A DNA stretch of 64,000 nucleotides. Origin: Hyphomicrobiales bacterium (GTDB lineage: Bacteria > Pseudomonadota > Alphaproteobacteria > Rhizobiales > Xanthobacteraceae). The stretch lies in the NCBI GenBank assembly GCA_021730985.1, contig JAKFYI010000004.1, positions 62,001 through 126,000 of the forward strand. The letters are read 5' to 3'. Position numbers and translations under genes: made by a program. Shown here piece after piece: positions 20,128 through 28,000 of the stretch. The number at the start of each line of letters is the position of its first letter. Position 1 is the first letter of the stretch. The notes beneath the pieces are model-generated. The model saw nothing but the letters and a program-made list of their open reading frames with translations, was not told the DNA's origin and did no database searches.

Positions 20128-20937
20128 ATGAGTTTGTTGCAATCGTTCACGCGGCCCGCAGCCGTGTCGTGCCTGGCTGTGATGCTGTCGTTCAACGTCG
20201 CGGCGGCGCAGGACAAGCCGTTTGAGCCTCAGGTCGGCCAGGCCGGCAAGGACGTGATCTGGGTGCCTACGCCCCAGGCGCTGGTCGATAAGATGATGGA
20301 GATGGCCAAGGTCACGGCCGCCGATACCGTTTACGACCTCGGCTCCGGCGACGGCCGCACCGTCATCACCGCGGCGAAGCGCGGCGCCACCGCGTTGGGC
20401 ATCGAATACAACCCGGACATGGTCGAACTGTCGAAGAAGAACGCCGCCAAGGAAGGCGTGACCAAGGCCACCTTCATGAAGGCCGACCTGTTCGAGACCG
20501 ATTTCTCGAAGGCCACCGTGATCACGATGTTCCTGCTGCCGGACATCAACCTGCGGCTTCGTCCGAAGGTTCTCGACATGAAGCCCGGCACCCGCATCGT
20601 GTCGAACTCGTTCGACATGGGCGATTGGACCCCGGACGAGGTCGCCAATGCGGTCGATGGCTGCACGTCCTATTGCCGGGCCAACTTCTGGATCGTCCCG
20701 GCCAAGGTCGCGGGCACTTGGAAGCTGCCGCAGGGCGAACTGACGCTGGAGCAGAAGTATCAGATGCTGACCGGATCGCTGAAGTCCGGCACCAGCACGA
20801 CGCAGATCACCGACGGCAAGATGACCGGCGACCAGATCAGCTTCAAGGCCAACGGCGTCGAGTACAAGGGCAAGGTGGACGGCAACGCCATGGAAGGCAG
20901 CATCGTCTCCGGCACATGGAAGGCGACGAAGGGCTAG
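20128..20937 (+). CDS. Exported class I SAM-methyltransferase-like protein (copy 1)
   Basis: A 269-residue protein with a clear signal peptide (residues 1-27, cleavage after NVAAAQ) placed by ATG at 20128 with GGAGGAAAG upstream. The mature part has a Rossmann methyltransferase core: VYDLGSGDGRTVITAAKRG (SAM motif I), LGIEYNPDMVELSKKNA, and MFLLPDINLRLRPKVLDMKPGTRIVSNSFDMGDWTPDE. This resembles the FAM173/ATPSC-KMT lysine methyltransferase pattern. A C-terminal ~80-residue beta-rich domain follows (KMTGDQISFKANG, KGKVDGNAMEGSI). SAM is not known in the periplasm, so catalysis there is doubtful. A paralogue lies 1.4 kb away beyond the permease gene. Confidence 0.85.
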   Translation: MSLLQSFTRPAAVSCLAVMLSFNVAAAQDKPFEPQVGQAGKDVIWVPTPQALVDKMMEMAKVTAADTVYDLGSGDGRTVITAAKRGATALGIEYNPDMVELSKKNAAKEGVTKATFMKADLFETDFSKATVITMFLLPDINLRLRPKVLDMKPGTRIVSNSFDMGDWTPDEVANAVDGCTSYCRANFWIVPAKVAGTWKLPQGELTLEQKYQMLTGSLKSGTSTTQITDGKMTGDQISFKANGVEYKGKVDGNAMEGSIVSGTWKATKG

Positions 20938-20961
20938 TCGCCCGCTCTAAGGTTCAATCGG

Positions 20962-20990
20962 CGGCCGCCGCGGTTTCGCGGCGGCCGTTT
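20962..20990. terminator. Hairpin terminator between convergent genes
   Basis: Perfect 11-base stem CGGCCGCCGCG (20962-20972), loop GTTT, CGCGGCGGCCG (20977-20987), followed by TTTCGTTT on the plus strand. It sits between the stop codons of the exported methyltransferase-like gene and the convergent permease gene. It fits termination of the rightward transcript best and could act in both directions. Confidence 0.65.
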
Positions 20991-20993
20991 CGT

Positions 20994-22316
20994 TTACGCC
21001 TTCGCCTTGATGCGAGCGACGATCAGCAGCGGAATGCCGAGCAGCAGCACGGCGACGCCGACCAGCGCGCCCTTCCCCGCATAGGCAATGCTCGAATACA
21101 GCAGATAAAGACAGGTCAGGCAGAACAGCGCCGGCGTCAGCGGATAAAGCGGCATTCGGAACGGCCGCGCGTGACCAGGCTCACGCTGGCGCAGCACAAT
21201 CGACGACACACCGACCAGGAACAGGAAGAACCAGAACACCGGCGCGGTGTAGTTGATCATCGCCTCGAAACCTTCCTTCGTGCTGGCCCCAAAAGCGACG
21301 AGCGCCAGCGCGATGGCGCTTTGCAGATAAATGGCATTGCGCGGATTGTTGCCGGTTCCGCTCCACAGGCTCAGGGATCGCACCGAGAGGTCCTCGCCAA
21401 GCGCGTGATAGACCCGCGCACCGGTGAAGATGCTTCCATTGATGGTGCTCAGTGCCGCGCAGCATACAAACAGGCTGAGCAGGACGGCACCGCCCGAACC
21501 CAGGCCCGCCCGCATCACGTCGGCGGCGATCGCGCTGCTCTTGCGCATGCCGTCGAGGCCGAGAACGTGCAGGTAGGCGAGATTGATCAGCAGATAGAGC
21601 GCCATCACGGTGAGCGTACCGACCGCCAGGATCCGCACCATGTTGCGGTCGACATCGCGGACATCTTTCGAAAGGTAAGCCGCCTCGTTCCAGCCGCCGT
21701 AGGTGAACAGGATGAAAACGATTGCCAGACCGAGCGCGCCGCCGCTCGCCGCAGGCACGACCGATGCAGACGGCGCCGGGCTCGCCAGCGCAAACCCGAT
21801 GAAGGAGACGCACAACAGCGCGCCGACCTCGAGGATCGTGAAGAGAATCTGCGCGTTTTTGCTCTCGTAGGTGCCGGCAAGATTGATCAAGGTGAGAAAG
21901 ATCAGCGAGGCCGCCGCGTAGATCGACGGACCGTAGATGCCAAGCGGCCAGAGCTGTTGCGCATAGTCACCGAACACGAACGCGACCGCGGCAATGGCGC
22001 CGGTCTGGATCACCGTCGTGCGCGCCCAGGCGAACAGCAGCGCCACGTCGCTGCCGAGCGCCCGGTTGAGGAAGTGATATTCGCCGCCGGTCGAGGGATA
22101 GGCAGCCGCCAGCTCGGCATAAACCAGCGCGCCGATCAGCGTGATTAAGCCGCCGAGCACCCACATGCCGATGAACTCGGCGCCGCTGTCGGTGTTGAGC
22201 GCGACAAGCTGCGGCAGCTTGAATATGCCGACGCCAATGATCAGCCCGATCATCATGGCGATGCCGTCACCCACCGAGAGGCTCGGGCGCGGCGCCGCGT
22301 TCTGCTGTGTCGACAT
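20994..22316 (-). CDS. APC-family amino acid permease
   Basis: A 440-residue membrane protein with about 12 hydrophobic segments. The first contains the APC-superfamily substrate loop GLIIGVGIFKLPQLVALN; later GGEYHFLNRALGSDVALLFAW and GGWNEAAYLSKDVRDVDRNM match amino acid permeases of the LAT/YfnA type. Cation-coupled uptake or exchange of amino acids or amines is likely; the substrate is unknown. ATG at 22316 gives a short cytoplasmic N-terminus. The gene lies between two exported methyltransferase-like paralogues and converges on the first. Confidence 0.9.
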   Translation of the reverse strand: MSTQQNAAPRPSLSVGDGIAMMIGLIIGVGIFKLPQLVALNTDSGAEFIGMWVLGGLITLIGALVYAELAAAYPSTGGEYHFLNRALGSDVALLFAWARTTVIQTGAIAAVAFVFGDYAQQLWPLGIYGPSIYAAASLIFLTLINLAGTYESKNAQILFTILEVGALLCVSFIGFALASPAPSASVVPAASGGALGLAIVFILFTYGGWNEAAYLSKDVRDVDRNMVRILAVGTLTVMALYLLINLAYLHVLGLDGMRKSSAIAADVMRAGLGSGGAVLLSLFVCCAALSTINGSIFTGARVYHALGEDLSVRSLSLWSGTGNNPRNAIYLQSAIALALVAFGASTKEGFEAMINYTAPVFWFFLFLVGVSSIVLRQREPGHARPFRMPLYPLTPALFCLTCLYLLYSSIAYAGKGALVGVAVLLLGIPLLIVARIKAKA

Positions 22317-22365
22317 GGCGGTACTCACACTTCGATTTTGAGGATTGGGATTCGAACGGCTGCGG

Positions 22366-23184
22366 TCAGCCGGCCCGCTTGGCCTGCCAGCCGGCCGTGC
22401 CCTTGATGATGCCGCCATCGACCTCACCGCGGAACGTGCCGGACTGGCCTTCGACCTCGACATCGAACGTGATGTCCTTGCCGCGCAGCCTGCCGTTCTG
22501 CACCGGGACCGTCTTGCCGTTCACCTGGGCGGTGCCTTCGAGCATCTGGTACTTCTGCTTGAACTCGACGGTGAACTGCTTCTCGCCGCGTTGAACGTCC
22601 CAGCGGCCTTCGACCTTGGCCGGGACGATCCACAGAAACACGTCGTAGCGCGGCGCCAGCGTTTCCTTCCGCTCCGGGATCCAGTCGCCCATGCTGAACG
22701 CATGCGACACGAGCCGCGTGCCGGGCTTCAGGTCGAGCAGCTTGGGACGCAGCCTCAGATTGAGGTCGGTGAGCAGATACATCGAGATGACATCGGCCTT
22801 GGTGATGTCGGTCTCGAACAGGTTCTGCTGGCGGATCTCCACCATGTCGCCGACGTTTTCCTTTTTGACGTTGGCATGGGCTTCCTTGATGCGGTCCGGA
22901 TCGAGATCGACGCCGAGCCCGCGCGCACCATATTTCTTCGCTGCGGTGACCGGGATACGGCCATCGCCCGATCCGAGATCGATCAGGAATTCGCCCTTCT
23001 TGACCTCGGCGAGTTCCAGCATGCGGTCCACCACATGCATCGGCGTAGGCACAAAGATGACGTCGAGCCGCGGGCCATCCTGCGCGGCGGCAGTGCCGGC
23101 AGACGCCAGCATCAAGGCCAAGCCGACGGAGAGGTTACGCAACGTCCCGGCAGCCTGAAGCCGGCCCATGAATGTCTGGCCCAT
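22366..23184 (-). CDS. Exported class I SAM-methyltransferase-like protein (copy 2)
   Basis: A paralogue of the 20128-20937 gene, 272 residues from ATG 23184 (GGGGA eight bases upstream; 23169 and 23205 are alternatives). An N-terminal signal peptide ends near GTAAAQDG. The core has FVPTPMHVVDRMLELAEV, FLIDLGSGDGRIPVTAAKKYGA, GLGVDLDPDRIKEAH, MYLLTDLNLRLRPKLLDLKPGTRLVSHAFSMGDW. As in copy 1, a C-terminal beta-rich domain (GRLRGKDITFDVEVEG, RGEVDGGIIKGTA) follows. Both copies keep motif I, so both could bind SAM if it is available. It is 49 bases upstream of the permease on the same strand and probably co-transcribed with it. Confidence 0.85.
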   Translation of the reverse strand: MGQTFMGRLQAAGTLRNLSVGLALMLASAGTAAAQDGPRLDVIFVPTPMHVVDRMLELAEVKKGEFLIDLGSGDGRIPVTAAKKYGARGLGVDLDPDRIKEAHANVKKENVGDMVEIRQQNLFETDITKADVISMYLLTDLNLRLRPKLLDLKPGTRLVSHAFSMGDWIPERKETLAPRYDVFLWIVPAKVEGRWDVQRGEKQFTVEFKQKYQMLEGTAQVNGKTVPVQNGRLRGKDITFDVEVEGQSGTFRGEVDGGIIKGTAGWQAKRAG

Positions 23185-23362
23185 CAATGATGTCCCCGTT
23201 TGCATGCTGGATAACACCGAAAACGCAGATCTCAGCCGCCGATCCATTCAATTTTCCCGCGGCCGGTTACGCTGTCGCACGCCGCGCGCGTACGGACGCG
23301 CCAGTATCAGCCACCACGGCGATTGTCCGCAAGGGATATGGGAGAATGCCGCGGGACGCGGC

Positions 23363-24652
23363 CTAGCCGCTGACCCGCTCGATCGCCGCGCCGCAGTGGG
23401 CGAGCTTGTCCTCGAGCCGCTCGAAGCCGCGGTCGAGGTGATAGACCCGGTGCACCATGGTCTCGCCTTCGGCCGCGAGCGCCGCGATCACCAGCGACAC
23501 CGAGGCGCGCAGGTCGGTCGCCATCACCGGCGCGCCCTTAAGGGTCGCAACACCTTCGATCGTCGCGGTCTCGCCGTCGAGCTGGATTCGCGCGCCGAGC
23601 CGCACCAGTTCTTGCACATGCATGAAACGGTTCTCGAAGATCGTCTCGGTGATCCGCGACGTGCCCTTGGCCTTGCTCACCAGCGCCATGAGCTGCGCTT
23701 GCAGGTCGGTCGGGAAGCCCGGGAACGGATCGGTCGTCACATCGATCGGCTCGATGGCGCTGCCATTGCGCTTGACGCGGATGCCCTCGTTGCTCGCGGT
23801 GATCTCCGCGCCGGTCTGGGCAATCACATCGAGCCCGGCCTGGAGCAGCTCCGGCCGCGCGCCCTGCAGCAGCACGTCGCCGCCGGTCATCGCCACCGCC
23901 ATCGCGTAGGTGCCGGTCTCGATGCGGTCGGGCAGCACACTGTGGCGCGCGCCGCCGAGCCTTGAAACGCCCTCCACGATCAGCCGCGAGGTGCCAATGC
24001 CGGAAATGCGCGCGCCCATCTTGTTGAGGCAATCCGCGACATCGCCGATCTCCGGCTCCTGCGCGGCGTTCTCGATCACGGTGGTGCCATGCGCCAGCAC
24101 CGACGCCATCAGTGCGGTGTGGGTGCCGCTCACCGTCACCTTGGGGAACTTGATCTCGGCACCTTTGAGGCCGTTCTTGGCCCGCGCGATCACGTAGCCG
24201 CTTTCGATCTCGATGTTGGCGCCAAGCTTCTCCAGCGCCATGATGAGCAGGTCCACCGGCCGGGTGCCGATCGCGCAGCCGCCGGGCAGCGAGACCTTGG
24301 CCTCACCCATCCGCGCCAACAACGGCGCGATCACCCAGAAGCTCGCCCGCATCTTGGACACAAGATCGTAGGGCGCGGTGGTGTCCACAATGCGCGACGC
24401 CACGATATGCAGCGTGTGGCCGTTCTGCTGACTCTCGCCCGGCCGCTTGCCCGGCACCATCATATCGACGCCGTGGTTGGACAGGATGCGCTGCAGCAGG
24501 CCCACGTCGGCGAGCCTGGGCACGTTGTCGAGGATCAGCGTCTGATCGGTGAGCAGGCTCGCTATCATAAGCGGCAGCGTGGCGTTCTTGGCGCCCGATA
24601 TCGGGATCGTGCCCTCAAGGCGCCGCCCGCCGACGATGCGTATGCGATCCAT
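23363..24652 (-). CDS. murA: UDP-N-acetylglucosamine 1-carboxyvinyltransferase
   Basis: A 429-residue EPSP-synthase-fold enzyme that adds enolpyruvate to UDP-GlcNAc, the first committed step of peptidoglycan synthesis. The N-terminus has [19 protein letters not shown] with the substrate-binding Lys and Asn. The loop [19 protein letters not shown] carries the catalytic Cys that phosphoenolpyruvate and fosfomycin modify, so a fosfomycin-sensitive type is expected. The C-terminus ([27 protein letters not shown]) is complete. A small basic protein gene and tRNA-Thr lie upstream. Confidence 0.97.
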   Translation of the reverse strand: MDRIRIVGGRRLEGTIPISGAKNATLPLMIASLLTDQTLILDNVPRLADVGLLQRILSNHGVDMMVPGKRPGESQQNGHTLHIVASRIVDTTAPYDLVSKMRASFWVIAPLLARMGEAKVSLPGGCAIGTRPVDLLIMALEKLGANIEIESGYVIARAKNGLKGAEIKFPKVTVSGTHTALMASVLAHGTTVIENAAQEPEIGDVADCLNKMGARISGIGTSRLIVEGVSRLGGARHSVLPDRIETGTYAMAVAMTGGDVLLQGARPELLQAGLDVIAQTGAEITASNEGIRVKRNGSAIEPIDVTTDPFPGFPTDLQAQLMALVSKAKGTSRITETIFENRFMHVQELVRLGARIQLDGETATIEGVATLKGAPVMATDLRASVSLVIAALAAEGETMVHRVYHLDRGFERLEDKLAHCGAAIERVSG

Positions 24653-24681
24653 GCCCGCTCCTGCCCGTCCGCTGCCGAACG

Positions 24682-24846
24682 CTAGACCTTCGGCTTGTCG
24701 GGGGCAATTCCGGCGGAATCGTGAGGTTTGGCCTCCCCCTGCCGCCGCGCCCTGATCTGCGCCTTGCGGCGCTTGAGATTTTCCCGCAGCGCCGCGCCGA
24801 GCCGGTTTTTGCGGCGCTCGACTTGCGCCGATTTTCCTTCGGTCAT
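24682..24846 (-). CDS. Small basic conserved-type protein, 54 residues
   Basis: A short reading frame upstream of murA on the same strand. It starts [17 protein letters not shown], continues [19 protein letters not shown] and ends KPKV. It is highly basic, probably helical, with no Cys and no membrane segment. A similar small gene between tRNA-Thr and murA is common in Bradyrhizobium-type genomes (from memory), and the codon use is typical of the neighbours. The 29-base gap to murA suggests co-transcription. Function unknown. Confidence 0.7.
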   Translation of the reverse strand: MTEGKSAQVERRKNRLGAALRENLKRRKAQIRARRQGEAKPHDSAGIAPDKPKV

Positions 24847-24938
24847 GCGGTCACCGGCAACAGCCCTCCGGCGAGCAGCGCGGGCCGGGAGGGATGGCTC
24901 GACATCGCCATTCCGATCGGATATTCGCTCCCATCATT

Positions 24939-25013
24939 GCTGCCGTAGCTCAGTGGTAGAGCACTCCATTGGTAATGGAGAGGTCGAAAGTTCAATCCTT
25001 TCCGGCAGCACCA
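24939..25013 (+). tRNA. tRNA-Thr (GGT)
   Basis: A 75-base cloverleaf including encoded CCA. Acceptor GCTGCCG (24939-24945) pairs with CGGCAGC (25003-25009), discriminator A, then CCA. D arm AGCTCAGTGGTAGAGC, anticodon stem CTCCA/TGGAG with loop TTGGTAA giving GGT, T arm AAAGTTCAATCCTTT. All stems pair. Confidence 0.97.
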
Positions 25014-25047
25014 TCCCTGGCCCGCCGATCCGACATCGAAGCACCGC

Positions 25048-28000
25048 TCAACGCTGGGTCGGCGTCTGCGCCGGCGTGGTCGTGGCACCGCCGCGTTGAC
25101 GCTTGCGCTCGTCCACCATTGCCAGCGCGCGCTGCGGGCTGACCAGTCCCCAGCCGTACTGGGTGTCGCGGCCCTTCGGCCCGAGGTCGGCCGCGGTCGA
25201 CTCCAGGATCAGGCGCACGTCGCGCGGCGTCAGCGTCGGGTCGCGCTCCAGCATCAGAGCGACGATGCCGCTGACGTGGGCGGTGGCGATCGAGGTGCCG
25301 GTCGACATCTGGTAACCGGCCTGCGGAGCCGGCGCGAGGATCTCGACGCCCGGCGACGCCACGGATACGTAAGGCCCGCGGTTGGCCTGCTTGAACAGCC
25401 GGTCGCTGCTGTCGGTCGCGGTCACCGCGATCACGTTCGGGTCGGCGCTGGGCCACAGCGGCGGTGACTTCGGACCGGCGTTGCCGGAGGCCGCGATCAT
25501 GATGACGCCCTTGGCGGCGGCATCCTTGAGCGCGCGCTCGAGCGAGGGATCGTAAGGCCCGGCGAAGCTCATGTTGATCACGCGCGCGCCGCGGCTCACC
25601 GCCCACTCGATGCTCTTGAGGATGGTGAACGACGTGCTCTCCGCGGAGGTCTGGGTTTCGCTGAAGGCACGGATCGCGAGGATGCGGGCACCAGGCGCCA
25701 CGCCGAGCAGGCGGTCGCGCGACACGATGGCGCCGGCCATGGCGGTGCCGTGCGAGTGGGCGCGCGCCGGCGAATCCGTGGCGTCGAACCGCTCCACGAC
25801 CGTGCCGGCCAGTTCGGCGTGCTCGCGGTCCACCTCGGAGTCGATGACCGCGACGATCACGTTGCTGCCCGAGGCGACACGGTGAGCGTCGGTCAGGTTG
25901 AGCTTGCCCATCATGTACTGCGCCGGATCGCCGCGCGGAACCGTCGTGGCGGTCGGCGGGATGGCCTGCGGCGTCGCCTGGGCGACGGTCTGCTCCTGCA
26001 TGATCCGATAGCTGTAGTTCGGCTGCACGAGGCCAAGTTCGCGCAGCCGCTCCATCGCGCGGATCGTGTTGCGCAGGTTCTGCCGGCCGCCGAGCTGGAA
26101 TTGAACCGTGATGACGCCGCCGGTGTTTGTGGTCGACAGGATGGTCAGCCCGAACTGTTGCGCGATGCGATTCAGCTCAGCCTGGGAAATGTTCGACGGA
26201 AACTGCACCAGCACCTGAGACTGGTTGAATCGCGTCTCGGTGACCGGCGGCAAGCCGCTGGGCAGGCCGTTGTCGCGGATATACGCCGGCGGCGGCGCCA
26301 CCGAACGCGGCGGCGTGCCGGGCGTCTGCGAGCCTGCAGGCTTGTTGTCGCCGCCGGTGACGCTCCCCGGGGTCTGCGACCCAGGCGGAGTCGGTTCGCT
26401 GAGCTTGATGAGCACCTCGACCGGCTGATTCACCGACCGGTCCGACCACAGCGGCATCGGAGGAGCCAGGATTTCGTCAGGAATCTTGTCTTTCAATACG
26501 GTCGTGAACTTGCCGTTCTTGAACAGCGTGCAGATATCGCCATCGCAATTCAGGAAGATCGACGGCGCCGTCGGCAGAACCGACCCGTCGATGCTGGCGA
26601 TCTGCGAGCCGATCGTGCTGCCAGCGCCGCTGGTGATCGTGACGTCGGCGCTGGAGCCGTTGACGGTGCCGACCGGGAAGCTCGTGTAGGGAAGCCCAGT
26701 GAGGGCGCTGGCAAAGTCGCCAGTTCCATTGCCAGAGCCGCCGGGCAGCGTCAGGGTGCCGTTCACGCCCACAAGGCCGCCGACGACGTTGACGCCCGTG
26801 GCATTGATTGTGCCGGCCGCGGTGTCGTTGTTCATCAGACCGAAGTTCGCGCCGGTGAACCCGCCGATCACGTTGCCGCTGCCGGATGTGGAGATGGCGG
26901 TGACCGCCACCGATTCGGAAACCTGTCCGATGTTCACGCCCGCAAAGCCGCCGACCACGCTCGCCGTGGTTGCCGCAATCCCGCCGAAGAAACCTGAATT
27001 CGTGATCAGACCGCCGTTGAAGCCGACGAAACCGCCGACCCACGAGTTGGAGCCGGTGGACATCACCGTTCCGAGCCCGAACGTGCTGTCGATCGTGCTG
27101 AACAGATCGTTCACGCCAACGACCCCACCGAGGATCGAATTTCCCCCGCCGGTCACCTGACTGAAGGAGACGCTGTCGAAGATGTCGCCGCTGTTGCCGC
27201 CCACCAGACCGCCGGCGATGCTGGACGAACCGACCGTGACCGTTCCAAACGCGAACGAAGCAAAGATCGAGGCCGTATTGAAGTACTGCGAGCCTTCGCC
27301 GGTCTGGCATCCCGACGGGCAGGAATTCGTCTCGTTGATGCCGACCGCGCCGCCGGCAAAGCCGAAATCGCCGGTTCTCACGTTGCCCAGGCTGGCAACA
27401 ATCGCGGTGCCGCTGTTGATGCCGATGGCGCCACCCGCGATCAGATGGTTTACGCCGGAGGATCCCACGTCGCCATAGCCGATGGAATATGCAGCGAGGC
27501 CCAGGTTATGCCCGACAAGGCCACCGAGCACGGTCTCCCGCGTGCTTGAGCCCGCCGCGCCCGTCACGGTTCCGAGCGCCTCCGCCCACAAGACGATGCC
27601 GGCGTTCAAGCCGACCAGGCCGCCGGCGTTGCCACCGGAGCCGACGAACACATCGCCGATCGCATAAGTGAGATACGCGTTGCGGACGCTCTCCACCCTG
27701 CCCCGGTTGACGCCGACCAGGCCGCCGACATCGATCGGACGGCAGTTGCCCTGATTGACGGTGCAGCCGTCCACCGTGCCGTCGCCGGTGACGTTGCCCT
27801 CCGCGAACGAATCCCGGATGCGCGCGCCCGAATTGTTGATGCCGACCAGGCCGCCCAGCGCCACGTTGTTGCCGGAGCTTTTCACGTCGCCCGTAGCCGA
27901 AGATAGATCGATCAGGCCGGCCGCGTTGAAGCCGACCAGTCCGCCGGCAAACGCATTGGAGCCGGCGGTGACGTTGCCGCCTGCACTGGACGAGATGATG

